From positions 61,594-125,593 of the forward strand of contig DGQK01000015.1 in the NCBI GenBank assembly GCA_002390745.1: DNA of 64,000 bases. Reading direction: 5' to 3'. This stretch comes from Bacteroidetes bacterium UBA4416 (lineage in GTDB: Bacteria; Bacteroidota; Bacteroidia; B-17B0; Aurantibacillaceae). How positions within the stretch are numbered: position 1 is the stretch's first letter; each line of letters starts with the position of its first letter. Below are positions 1-7,747 of the stretch, one piece after another. The notes beneath the pieces are model-generated. The model was given only the letters and a program-made list of their open reading frames with translations, was not told the DNA's origin and made no database searches. The position numbers were made by a program, and so were the translations under genes.

Positions 1-1929
1 TTGACTAAGGAAGACCGCAGGGCCGAGGTAGATGATTATGTGACGAAGGCGAAGAACCGCAGTGAGCGGGAGCGCCAGGCCGATGTGAATAAGATCACCG
101 GCGTGTATACGGGTACGGATTTTATTCATCCGCTGACGGGGGAAGTATTGCCGGTATGGATTGCGGATTATGTGTTGGCGGGCTACGGAACCGGTGCAGT
201 AATGGCTGTGCCTGCTCATGATGAGCGTGATTATAAATTTGCCAGGCATTTTGAGATCCCGTTTACACAGGTCATTGAGCCAACGCGTGAGCATGACTTT
301 AGTAAAGAGCCATGGACGGAGAAGGAAGGAACCATGAAAAATTCCATGGCTTTAAACGGGCTGGAAGTAAAAGAAGCCATTAAGAAAGCCATTGAAGAAA
401 TTGAAAAAGAAGGCTTGGGCAAAGGGAAGGTGAATTACCGCCTGCGCGATGCGGTGTTTGGCCGCCAGCGCTACTGGGGAGAGCCTATCCCGGTGTATTA
501 CAAGAACGACATTCCGTATGTGTTGGAGGAAAGCGAATTGCCACTGGTGCTGCCGGAAGTCGATAAGTACCTGCCGACCGAGGACGGTGAGCCGCCATTG
601 GCCAGGGCGAAGGACTGGTTCTATTCCCCCTTGGAAGGGGGTGCCCGAAGGGCGGGGGATGTAACGGAAAAATATCCTTACGAATACTCCACCATGCCGG
701 GTTGGGCCGGAAGCTCCTGGTATTTCCTGCGCTACATGGATGCGCACAACAACGGAAAATTTGCCGACAAGCAATTAATGGATTACTGGAAGCAGGTAGA
801 CCTCTACATTGGCGGCAGCGAGCATGCGACAGGGCATTTGCTCTATGTGCGCTTCTGGACCAAGATCCTGAAAGACCTGGGCTTTATCGGGATCGACGAG
901 CCGGCGAAGAAACTGATCAACCAGGGGATGATTCAGGGAAGGAGTAGTTATGTTTATCGCGTTGAAGGATTAAATTTATTTATTTCCAAAGGATATTATG
1001 ATCTAATTGTAAAAGAGGGTGCAATCGCTCGAGAAACTATCGCAGAACAGATAGAGAAGCAATTAGGAGATGAATTTTATTCAAAATTTAAAACTACAGC
1101 CCTTAGTGTTTCGACTCATAATGTTGATGTGAATTTTGTCGAGAATGATATTTTAGATACTGAAAAATTTAAAAATTGGCGTGATGATTTAAAAACTGCC
1201 AAACTCTTATTAGAAGACGGTAAATATATATGTGGATATGAGGTCACTAAAATGAGCAAGCGTTGGTACAATGTGGTGAACCCCGACGACATCTGCGAAA
1301 AATACGGAGCAGATACCTTACGTTTGTACGAAATGTTCTTAGGACCTCTGGAGCAAAGCAAGCCCTGGAATACCAATGGCATCACGGGTGTGCATGGCTT
1401 CCTGAAAAAGCTGTGGAAATTATTTTATGGCTCGGGCTCCTTCGCCGTTTCCAATGACGAACCTACCAAAGGCGAGTTAAAGACCTTACATAAGACCATC
1501 AAAAAAATTACCGAAGACATCGAGCGCTTCTCTTTCAACACGTCGGTCAGTAATTTTATGATCTGTGTGAACGAGCTCACCGATGCGAAATGCAATAAGC
1601 GCGCGGTGCTGGAGCCATTGCTGATCTGCCTGTCGCCCTATGCGCCGCACATCACCGAAGAGCTCTGGAAGCAATTAGGCCACCACGAAAGCATTGCCCT
1701 GGCGCCTTTCCCGGACTTCAACGAGGCTTACCTGGTGGACGATGCGATCAACTACCCGGTGTCCTTCAACGGCAAGGTGAAATTCAACCTGGAATTGCCT
1801 GCCACCTTAACCGTGGAAGAGGTGGAAGCGGAAGTACGGAAGAACGAGAATACCCTGAAATTCCTGGATGGCAAAGAGCCTAAACGGATCGTCGTGGTTC
1901 ACAAGCGCATTGTGAATATGGTTGTATAA
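1..1929 (+). CDS. leuS: Leucyl-tRNA synthetase, 3' part (5' end outside the window)
   Basis: This enzyme charges tRNA-Leu with leucine in the cytosol. About 642 codons are present; family members are usually 900 or more residues, so the N-terminal HIGH half lies to the left. The editing (CP1) domain shows AVPAHDERD near residue 70-77, which contains the aspartate that removes mischarged amino acids. It is followed by RQRYWGEPIPVYY, then MPGWAGSSWYF and GGSEHATGHLLY of the catalytic core. The signature loop reads KMSKR (1249-1263) rather than KMSKS, which may be normal in this lineage. The C-terminus is the tRNA-anticodon-binding helical domain plus a short end domain. Two oddities are described separately: a palindromic element inserted in frame at 625-660 and an AT-rich patch at about 945-1260. 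The stop overlaps the start region of speD by 8 bases, so the two genes may be co-transcribed. Confidence 0.96.
   Translation: MTKEDRRAEVDDYVTKAKNRSERERQADVNKITGVYTGTDFIHPLTGEVLPVWIADYVLAGYGTGAVMAVPAHDERDYKFARHFEIPFTQVIEPTREHDFSKEPWTEKEGTMKNSMALNGLEVKEAIKKAIEEIEKEGLGKGKVNYRLRDAVFGRQRYWGEPIPVYYKNDIPYVLEESELPLVLPEVDKYLPTEDGEPPLARAKDWFYSPLEGGARRAGDVTEKYPYEYSTMPGWAGSSWYFLRYMDAHNNGKFADKQLMDYWKQVDLYIGGSEHATGHLLYVRFWTKILKDLGFIGIDEPAKKLINQGMIQGRSSYVYRVEGLNLFISKGYYDLIVKEGAIARETIAEQIEKQLGDEFYSKFKTTALSVSTHNVDVNFVENDILDTEKFKNWRDDLKTAKLLLEDGKYICGYEVTKMSKRWYNVVNPDDICEKYGADTLRLYEMFLGPLEQSKPWNTNGITGVHGFLKKLWKLFYGSGSFAVSNDEPTKGELKTLHKTIKKITEDIERFSFNTSVSNFMICVNELTDAKCNKRAVLEPLLICLSPYAPHITEELWKQLGHHESIALAPFPDFNEAYLVDDAINYPVSFNGKVKFNLELPATLTVEEVEAEVRKNENTLKFLDGKEPKRIVVVHKRIVNMVV
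625..660. repeat. Palindromic GC-rich element inserted in frame within leuS
   Basis: The segment contains CCCCCTT (626-632) facing AAGGGGG (635-641), then GCCC (643-646) facing GGGC (650-653). The outer TCCCCC (625-630) can also pair with GGGGGA (654-659). It encodes about twelve residues (SPLEGGARRAGD) between RAKDWFY and VTEKYPYEYS, where LeuRS relatives run straight on. Elements of this look are scattered in Bacteroidota genomes, by memory rather than by search. Reading through it keeps the frame, as with the Rickettsia palindromic elements. Confidence 0.75.
945..1260 (+). other. AT-rich patch inside leuS (possible recombined segment)
   Basis: By hand count, 961-1260 is about 31% G+C (92 of 300 bases), against 53% for 841-900 and 48% for 1261-1320. 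Codon choice also shifts to A/T-ending codons. The patch encodes the lineage-specific insertion between MIQGRSSYVYR and the KMSK loop, including DVNFVENDILD and EDGKYICGYEV, which have counterparts in other Bacteroidota LeuRS proteins. The reading frame is intact. The patch is therefore likely functional sequence from another source, or a fast-evolving insertion. Confidence 0.7.
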
Positions 1930-2278
1930 GTTGGTGCCGGGAACACATATCCTCATCAATGCCAAGGCGCAGCAGGCAGAATGCCTCTGGGATGCACAGG
2001 CTTTTGAGCAATTCATCGTGCGGGCTTTGACTAATTTCGGGCTGGTGCAGGTCGGCAAGGTCTTTCACAGCTTTGAGGGCGGTGGCTTCACGGGCGTCGT
2101 GTGCCTTACCGAATCACACCTGGCGATTCATACCTGGCCGGAGTTTGAGTACTATACCTGCGACGTGTATTTATGCGATTATACGCGGAATAATTATACC
2201 TTAAGCCTGCAATTGGCAGAAGCCCTGAAAGGCTATTTCAAAAGTTACGACATAAAAGAGCAGATCATCGAGCGCTGA
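1922..2278 (+). CDS. speD: S-adenosylmethionine decarboxylase proenzyme
   Basis: SpeD decarboxylates S-adenosylmethionine to give the aminopropyl donor used in spermidine synthesis. The 118-residue size fits the small bacterial SpeH/SpeD class. The motif ESHLAIHTWPE (residues 64-74) contains the Glu-Ser bond that self-cleaves to form the pyruvoyl cofactor, with Ser65 becoming the pyruvoyl group. CDVYLCDYT carries the conserved downstream cysteine. The best start is unclear: TTG at 1922 gives the full length, and TTG 1931 or GTG 1934 would trim only a few residues. The gene overlaps leuS by 8 bases and its stop overlaps the next ATG (TGATG). It is thus the first committed gene of an eight-gene operon that also holds a spermidine-synthase-like enzyme. 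Confidence 0.93.
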   Translation: MYKLVPGTHILINAKAQQAECLWDAQAFEQFIVRALTNFGLVQVGKVFHSFEGGGFTGVVCLTESHLAIHTWPEFEYYTCDVYLCDYTRNNYTLSLQLAEALKGYFKSYDIKEQIIER

Positions 2279-2916
2279 TGGAAATGACGGATACATGCCC
2301 CCAATGTAAAGCGCCTATGGGCCAAAGGCTTCGCGATGAGTACTATTATACCTGTACGGCCTGCCAGGAGGCATTCATTCATGACAATGCGTTTAAAGCA
2401 TCGCGGGAAGCGATGTTCAACGGGCTGGAAACGGCCTCAGCCATTGTGAATAACAGCCGTGGCAAGCTGGGTGATAAGGCCTTTGTCGTTACCGGCTGTA
2501 CCTCCATTTTCCTTGAGCGCTCCAGCTTCAACCTTCATGCTATCCAGTGGAACGACGGGCAGCCGGGCTTTCTGGTCGAGAACGACGGTGATTTTTTGAT
2601 GGCAGAAGAGATCCGGAAAATCCACCCGAACGCCTTTAAAAAAGTAAATCCCGGTAGAGAAACGGAGCTCTCTGCTTTCGGAAAGGCGTATTGCTGCAGC
2701 ATGGATAAAATTCTGTACATTTCCCTGAGCGGCACCGGAAAGCTCGCCTTCCCTGCATACACGGGCGCGGTGTGCTGTGGCTTCTACAAAGAAAAGAACG
2801 AGGGTGCTTTTGCTTTCATCACCAGGGAGGACGCCTCTCTTTTATCCGGAAAATTTTACGAATTTAAAGACCTGAACCTTTCCCCCGTCAGAGCGATCCA
2901 TGAGTGGTATAAATAG
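2278..2916 (+). CDS. Zinc-ribbon protein, DUF4178-like
   Basis: This is a 212-residue soluble protein that starts with a zinc ribbon: CPQC (about residues 8-11) and CTAC (about 27-30). The middle reads KLGDKAFVVTGC...IQWNDGQPGFLVENDGDFLM. Its spacing of a glycine turn, a tryptophan and a [L]VE-DGDF strand resembles half of a DUF4178 domain; this is a pattern judgement, not a search result. A second Cys-rich strand (YCCSMDKI, AVCCGFY) follows. No signal peptide is visible. The start overlaps speD by one base and the end overlaps the next gene by 17 bases, so translation is probably coupled. The function is unknown, and a structural or scaffolding role beside the membrane proteins of the operon is only inference. 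Confidence 0.75.
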   Translation: MEMTDTCPQCKAPMGQRLRDEYYYTCTACQEAFIHDNAFKASREAMFNGLETASAIVNNSRGKLGDKAFVVTGCTSIFLERSSFNLHAIQWNDGQPGFLVENDGDFLMAEEIRKIHPNAFKKVNPGRETELSAFGKAYCCSMDKILYISLSGTGKLAFPAYTGAVCCGFYKEKNEGAFAFITREDASLLSGKFYEFKDLNLSPVRAIHEWYK

Positions 2917-4183
2917 TCATACATATCCTTCGCCCCTGTTGCTCGGCTGTGCCCAGTGTGCAAAGCCTGCGAAGGTCTATACCCAGCAGAAGGCACAGGG
3001 CTTCTGCTGTTCCTTTTGCGGGACCTATAATGAGTATGACGGCAAGCGCCGGCTGCGGCAGGGAGGTACCTTCACCAAATCTCCCCGGGCTACTTTTAAG
3101 ATCGGCACGGTGTTTCATATTGACGATGCAGACTTTGTACTGATCAATTACCTCACGAAAGAGGAAACCTCTTATAAAACTTCCTGGACCGAGTATAAGC
3201 TCTTCCATCCCGTGGAAGGCTGCCGGACACTCAGCGAAAGCGACGGGCATTATAACCTGCTCACAGCATCCCGTTTTTATAACAGGTCTAACCTCACCCG
3301 TGAAGCCATACATCCTGAGAAAGGAAAGTTTCAGCTCTACAGCCGCTATAAATACACGATCCGCCATGCCGAAGGGGAGTTCCTCTCCGACATTAGCGGC
3401 AAAGAGCTCCCGGCCTGCGATGATTATGTGAACCCGCCCTATATCCTGAGCTATGAGCGCACGGCTCATGAAGCCTGGTGGTATGAAGGAGAATACGTGA
3501 GTCACCAAACCCTGAAGAGCTGGCTGAAGGAGCCGGTGGTATTGCCACGTTGGGAAGGCGTGGCGCCAACGCAGCCTTTTGCCTATAGTATGGCGCGTCC
3601 GCAGCTTGTAAAGCTGACGGCCCTGGCCATCGGATTGCTCATCCTGACGCAGATCCTCCTGTCCTCCTTCGTAACCAAACCCAAAGCAGTTTCCTCCCAG
3701 AGCTTTACATCGGCCGATAACTCCGCGGAAAAGACTTACATTTCCCGGCCTTTTGAGATTACGACCAACCATTGCGCTACAGATTTCTGCATCAGCTCCA
3801 ACCTCGACAATACCTGGCTGGAGACGGATTTTACACTCGTCAATGAAACTACAGGTGAGCAGTATTATTTCAGCGGCGTGGTCGAATATTACTATGGCTA
3901 TGAGGGTGGAGAAGCCTGGAGCGAAGGATCGCGCGATGCCACGCTCACGGTCGAAAACCTGAGCAAAGGACGATACCATTACAATGTGACCACAACAGCC
4001 GACAGCACCAAGCCTGCCGGAAACCTGGATGTGGTGGTGATCGAAAACGTGAGCCTGATGCTCAACTTCTGGCTGGCGGCACTCTGTTTATTGGCCTTTC
4101 CTTTCTATATTTACTTCAGGCGGAAAAACTTTGAGCGGAAGCAATGGAGCAACAGCGATTATTCACCTTATGATACGAACTAA
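2900..4183 (+). CDS. DUF4178-type membrane protein with zinc ribbon
   Basis: The 427-residue protein has four parts. First is an N-terminal zinc ribbon (CAQC and CSFC, residues about 16-41). Next is a DUF4178-like domain (about 65-125) with FKIGTVFHIDDADFVLINY, SWTEYKLFHP and LSESDGHYNLL. Then come a second region of the same kind, a membrane helix (LTALAIGLLILTQILLSSFV, about 237-256), an exported beta-rich segment, and a final membrane helix (LMLNFWLAALCLLAFPFYIYF). The topology puts the DUF4178 part inside and the sandwich domain between the two helices outside. DUF4178 is found next to DUF350 and spermidine-synthase-like genes in many bacteria (recalled, not checked), as it is here. The biochemical role is unknown. 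Confidence 0.8.
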   Translation: MSGINSHTYPSPLLLGCAQCAKPAKVYTQQKAQGFCCSFCGTYNEYDGKRRLRQGGTFTKSPRATFKIGTVFHIDDADFVLINYLTKEETSYKTSWTEYKLFHPVEGCRTLSESDGHYNLLTASRFYNRSNLTREAIHPEKGKFQLYSRYKYTIRHAEGEFLSDISGKELPACDDYVNPPYILSYERTAHEAWWYEGEYVSHQTLKSWLKEPVVLPRWEGVAPTQPFAYSMARPQLVKLTALAIGLLILTQILLSSFVTKPKAVSSQSFTSADNSAEKTYISRPFEITTNHCATDFCISSNLDNTWLETDFTLVNETTGEQYYFSGVVEYYYGYEGGEAWSEGSRDATLTVENLSKGRYHYNVTTTADSTKPAGNLDVVVIENVSLMLNFWLAALCLLAFPFYIYFRRKNFERKQWSNSDYSPYDTN

Positions 4184-4195
4184 CAGTACGCAGCT

Positions 4196-4393
4196 ATGGG
4201 ATTTACGTTTTCGAAAGCTTTAAAAATATACATGGTGTTTGTCGTCCTGGTATTCTCAGGCTATCTTTATATGCAGCTCAACGGCGTTTTGGTGTTTAAC
4301 AACACCAAAACGGAACACGAAGGCCAGGAGGGGACTTATGGCAGCAGCTCCCGGAGGGGTCATCATTCGAACCATCATTACTACCACAAATAA
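4196..4393 (+). CDS. Small single-pass membrane protein with His-rich tail
   Basis: This 65-residue protein has one hydrophobic helix (IYMVFVVLVFSGYLYMQL, about residues 11-28). It is followed by a polar stretch and a C-terminal tail rich in histidine, serine and arginine (RRGHHSNHHYYHK). It lies 12 bases after the DUF4178 gene and 12 bases before the DUF350 gene on the same strand, which supports it being a real operon member. The tail could bind a metal ion or an anionic surface, but that is inference. No family was recognised. Confidence 0.65.
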   Translation: MGFTFSKALKIYMVFVVLVFSGYLYMQLNGVLVFNNTKTEHEGQEGTYGSSSRRGHHSNHHYYHK

Positions 4394-4405
4394 AACCACA
4401 CACCC

Positions 4406-4612
4406 ATGATAGATTTACACCTTGTTTTGAACTCGCTGGTATTTGCAGGCATCGGCATCCTGGTATTGATCCTGTCCTTTATGCTCATCGACCGGCTCAC
4501 GCCACACAGCCTGTGGAAAGAGATCATTGAAAAACACAACATCTCAGTAGCTATTGTGGCTGCTGCGTTTATGCTCAGCCTTGCCATCATCATCGCGTCG
4601 GCCATTCACTAA
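4406..4612 (+). CDS. DUF350 family small membrane protein
   Basis: The 68-residue protein has two membrane helices: LVFAGIGILVLILSFMLIDRL (two adjoining parts) and ISVAIVAAAFMLSLAIIIASAI. Between them is the polar loop TPHSLWKEIIEKHN. The pattern ID-x-LTP...EI-x-x-x-N-x-A-x-A of this loop and second helix is the DUF350 hallmark. The usual DUF350 protein has two such repeats; this one has a single unit, so it may act as a dimer. It sits two bases before the spermidine-synthase-like gene. DUF350 proteins have no proven activity. Confidence 0.82.
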   Translation: MIDLHLVLNSLVFAGIGILVLILSFMLIDRLTPHSLWKEIIEKHNISVAIVAAAFMLSLAIIIASAIH

Positions 4613-4614
4613 GC

Positions 4615-6114
4615 ATGCGGTTTGTTTTTTTATTCTCGGTATTCGTTGTCGCTACCTGCGGGCTCATTTATGAGCTGGTCGCTTCCACTGCCGCGAGTTA
4701 CCTGCTCGGAGATTCCGTCACGCAGTTCTCCACCGTCATTGGGGTGTACCTCTTTGCCATGGGCGTCGGCTCTTACCTTTCCAAGTATTTCAAAAGCGAC
4801 CTTCTCAAAACCTTTATCATCGTGGAACTCCTGGTGGGAGTCTTCGGGGGCTTAAGCTCCACGATGCTTTTCATCGGCTTCAATTTTATCTCTTCCTTCC
4901 AGTTCTTTTTATACCTGGTGGTGTTTATCATCGGCACCCTGGTAGGTCTGGAGATCCCTTTAATGCTGCGCATCCTGAAAGACCGCTTCTCCTTTGACGA
5001 CCTCGTTGCCAAGATCTTTTCCTTCGATTATGTCGGGGCCTTATTAGCCTCTTTGCTCTTCCCTTTGGTGTTGGTGCCTTTCCTGGGCCTCCTGAAAACC
5101 TCTTACCTCTTCGGGATGTTCAATGCCGCCATTGCTTATTTCATGGTAGATTACCTGCGGGCGGCGAAGAAGGTCAAGGTGATGCTCAAATCCTCATCGG
5201 TGGCCGTGGTGCTGCTGCTCTGCGGATGCTTCGCGGCAAGCGAGTCGATCCTCAGCTGGTCGGAGTCGCTGGCTTACCAGGAAAAGATCATCATTTCCAA
5301 AAGTTCAAAATACCAACGCATCATTGTGACGAGGAGCAACGACGATATCCGCCTTTACCTCAATGGTAATTTGCAGTTCAGCTCGCGCGACGAATACCGC
5401 TACCACGAGTCGCTGGTATACCCGGCGCTGTTTAAAAACCCCAAAGCTAGGAATGTCCTCGTGCTGGGCGGTGGTGATGGCCTTGCGGTGCGGGAATTGC
5501 TCAAATGGAAGGGCATAGAGCACATTACCCTCGTCGACCTGGACCATGATATGATTGAGCTTTTTAAGCAAAATCCCCTGCTTACTGATTTGAATAGCAA
5601 TTCACTGAATAATCCTAAGCTCAGCATCATTAACCAGGATGCCTTTATCTGGCTGAAACAGAATAGCGGGAAATTTGATCTGGCCATTGTGGATTTTCCG
5701 GACCCGTCAAACTACTCGGTCGGTAAACTATATACCACCGCGTTTTATAAATTACTCTACGATGCGCTTGGCGAACAAGGCTCGGCGGTTGTACAGTCCA
5801 CGTCCCCGTTTTTTGCAAGTAAGTCTTTCTGGTGCATCAACAATACGATTCAAAGCACCGGTTTCAAAACAACGCCATACCACAGCTATGTGCCTTCTTT
5901 CGGCGAGTGGGGCTATGTGCTTTGCGAAAAACATCCCTCGCCCATGACAGACCATCCTGTCAATACCCGCTTTTTCAACCGGATAACCTGGAACAGCATG
6001 ACGGATTTTCCGGAGGACATGCGTTCGGATACACAAGAAAAGAACAAGCTCAACAACCAGGTATTAGTGAGTTTATTTGAACATGAGTGGTCGAGATACA
6101 CACACCTGCAATAG
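4615..6114 (+). CDS. Membrane-anchored spermidine synthase-like aminopropyltransferase
   Basis: The N-terminal 210 residues form about seven membrane helices, beginning MRFVFLFSVFVVATCGLIYEL. The rest is a Rossmann-type polyamine aminopropyltransferase domain. Visible motifs are YQRIIVTR, LYLNGNLQFSS-DEYRYHE (substrate entry), VLVLGGGDGLAVREL (nucleotide loop, about residues 281-295), TLVDLDHDM, INQDAFIWL and AIVDFPDPSNYS. The last carries the catalytic aspartate and the ligand of decarboxylated SAM. With speD in the same operon the donor supply is encoded locally. The acceptor may be putrescine, but membrane fusion and the neighbouring membrane proteins leave open a lipid or envelope acceptor. 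The start ATG at 4615 follows the DUF350 stop by two bases. Confidence 0.9.
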   Translation: MRFVFLFSVFVVATCGLIYELVASTAASYLLGDSVTQFSTVIGVYLFAMGVGSYLSKYFKSDLLKTFIIVELLVGVFGGLSSTMLFIGFNFISSFQFFLYLVVFIIGTLVGLEIPLMLRILKDRFSFDDLVAKIFSFDYVGALLASLLFPLVLVPFLGLLKTSYLFGMFNAAIAYFMVDYLRAAKKVKVMLKSSSVAVVLLLCGCFAASESILSWSESLAYQEKIIISKSSKYQRIIVTRSNDDIRLYLNGNLQFSSRDEYRYHESLVYPALFKNPKARNVLVLGGGDGLAVRELLKWKGIEHITLVDLDHDMIELFKQNPLLTDLNSNSLNNPKLSIINQDAFIWLKQNSGKFDLAIVDFPDPSNYSVGKLYTTAFYKLLYDALGEQGSAVVQSTSPFFASKSFWCINNTIQSTGFKTTPYHSYVPSFGEWGYVLCEKHPSPMTDHPVNTRFFNRITWNSMTDFPEDMRSDTQEKNKLNNQVLVSLFEHEWSRYTHLQ

Positions 6115-7747
6115 CCTGTCGCGTAGGGATTTCATCAAACGGTCCTTGTTGACGGCATCTGCCCTGAGCCTGGTGCCTTTGGCATCGACAACGTCCTGTT
6201 CACAGCCTCATGCGCCTACCGGAGGCATGGTGAACGATAACTCGGGCACAGGACACCTGATCCGCCAGGGCTTTAAGGGCAAGCCCGCTAAAGTGGTGGA
6301 CCTTCCGGTAGCGATCGTCGGCGGCGGTGTGAGTGGGCTGAGCGCCGCCTGGCATCTGAACAAACATAAGCTCAGCGATTTTTTAGTGTTCGACCTCGCC
6401 GCGAAAGAGGGTGGGAATGCGGTTTCCGGGAGCAATACGATTTCTTCATTTCCCTGGGCCGCCCATTATCTGCCCATCGTCAACAACAGCAACACCGGGC
6501 TGATCCGCTTTCTGGAGCAGCAGAACATCATCACTGGGTTCGATGAGGCAGGCCTTCCCATCTATAATGATTATTATTTATGTTTCGATCCTGAAGAGCG
6601 CCTGTTCATCAACGGGCACTGGCAGGATGGATTGGTTCCGTCTTTTGGTGTTCCTGAACAGGAGAAGGAGCAGATCGCTGCCTTTTTCAAATTGGTGGAA
6701 GACTATAAGCATAAAACAGGCTCCGATGGAAAACCCGTTTTTGAAATTCCCATCTCTCAATCCTCACAGGATACGGAATTCCGGGATCTGGACAAGCAAT
6801 CCTTTCATGATTTCCTTCTCGCGAAAACATGGGATTCGCCTTACCTGCTTTGGTACCTTAATTACTGCTGCAAGGATGATTACGGATCGACATTGCAGGA
6901 TACCAGCGCCTATGCCGGCCTTCATTATTTTTGTGCCAGGCGCGCCAAAGCGGCCAATGCAGAGTCTTCGGCAGTGCTCACCTGGCCGGAAGGAAATGCC
7001 TTCCTGGTAAACAGCTTATCAAAGGAATTGAAATCAAAGATCCGGACGAATCAATTGATCACTTCTGTGAACCTCGTGAATGATAAGGTAGAGATTGTTG
7101 CTTACCATGCCCTCACGCAGGAATGTATTGCCTACCGCTGCGAACAGGTGATATTGGCAACGCCGCAATACATCAACCGTTACCTTCTGCCTCCGGAACT
7201 GCATGATTCATCGGCGCTTCAAGCCTTTGAGTACAGTCCCTGGATGGTGGCCAACATCACGGTGACCGGCCTTACACAATACAAAGGAGAGCCTCTGTCA
7301 TGGGACAATGTGCTGTATCACAGTAAATCACTGGGTTATGTCAATGCCTGTCATCAGCACCTGAACCGTTATGAAGATAGTTACGTGCTTACGTATTACC
7401 TTCCTTTGACGGACCTTCCATCGAAGCAGGCCAGGCACGCCATTATGGAGAAGCCCTATGAGAGCTGGGTGCAGGAGATCCTGGCTGACCTCAGGCCCGC
7501 GCATCCGAATATCGAACGCATGGTCACGAATATCGATGTCAGGCTTTGGGGGCATGGCATGATCAAGCCTAAGCCCGGATTTATTTTTGGAAAAGAAAAA
7601 GAGCAGGCGGCAGAACCTTTAGCCGGCAAGATCTATAAGGCACATACCGACCTGGCGGGAATTTCTATTTTTGAAGAGGCCTTTGCGCAGGGCATCGGAG
7701 CTGCTAACGCCATTCTGAAACTTCATGCTGAAACTGCAGGCGCATAA
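6083..7747 (+). CDS. Tat-exported FAD-dependent amine oxidase-like protein
   Basis: The protein (554 residues from ATG 6083; a TTG lies at 6077) begins with a twin-arginine signal, SRRDFIKRSLLTASALSL. A possible lipobox ending in TTSC follows, so it may be an exported lipoprotein. The FAD-binding motif VAIVGGGVSGLSAAWHL begins at about residue 75, followed by the usual acidic end of the second strand (VFDL) and a GGNA turn. The C-terminus has the flavin-binding stretch GISIFEEAFAQGIGAANAIL. The fold is that of the flavin amine oxidase/phytoene desaturase group. Its place in an operon for aminopropyl transfer makes a polyamine or a modified amine a likely substrate. The start overlaps the synthase gene by 32 bases. 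Confidence 0.85.
   Translation: MSGRDTHTCNSLSRRDFIKRSLLTASALSLVPLASTTSCSQPHAPTGGMVNDNSGTGHLIRQGFKGKPAKVVDLPVAIVGGGVSGLSAAWHLNKHKLSDFLVFDLAAKEGGNAVSGSNTISSFPWAAHYLPIVNNSNTGLIRFLEQQNIITGFDEAGLPIYNDYYLCFDPEERLFINGHWQDGLVPSFGVPEQEKEQIAAFFKLVEDYKHKTGSDGKPVFEIPISQSSQDTEFRDLDKQSFHDFLLAKTWDSPYLLWYLNYCCKDDYGSTLQDTSAYAGLHYFCARRAKAANAESSAVLTWPEGNAFLVNSLSKELKSKIRTNQLITSVNLVNDKVEIVAYHALTQECIAYRCEQVILATPQYINRYLLPPELHDSSALQAFEYSPWMVANITVTGLTQYKGEPLSWDNVLYHSKSLGYVNACHQHLNRYEDSYVLTYYLPLTDLPSKQARHAIMEKPYESWVQEILADLRPAHPNIERMVTNIDVRLWGHGMIKPKPGFIFGKEKEQAAEPLAGKIYKAHTDLAGISIFEEAFAQGIGAANAILKLHAETAGA

Noticed and set aside
2888..3979. Long open frame (363 codons) on the minus strand
   Set aside because: It lies opposite the DUF4178-type gene, which has clear domains and operon overlaps; the antisense protein has no recognisable pattern and reflects codon bias.
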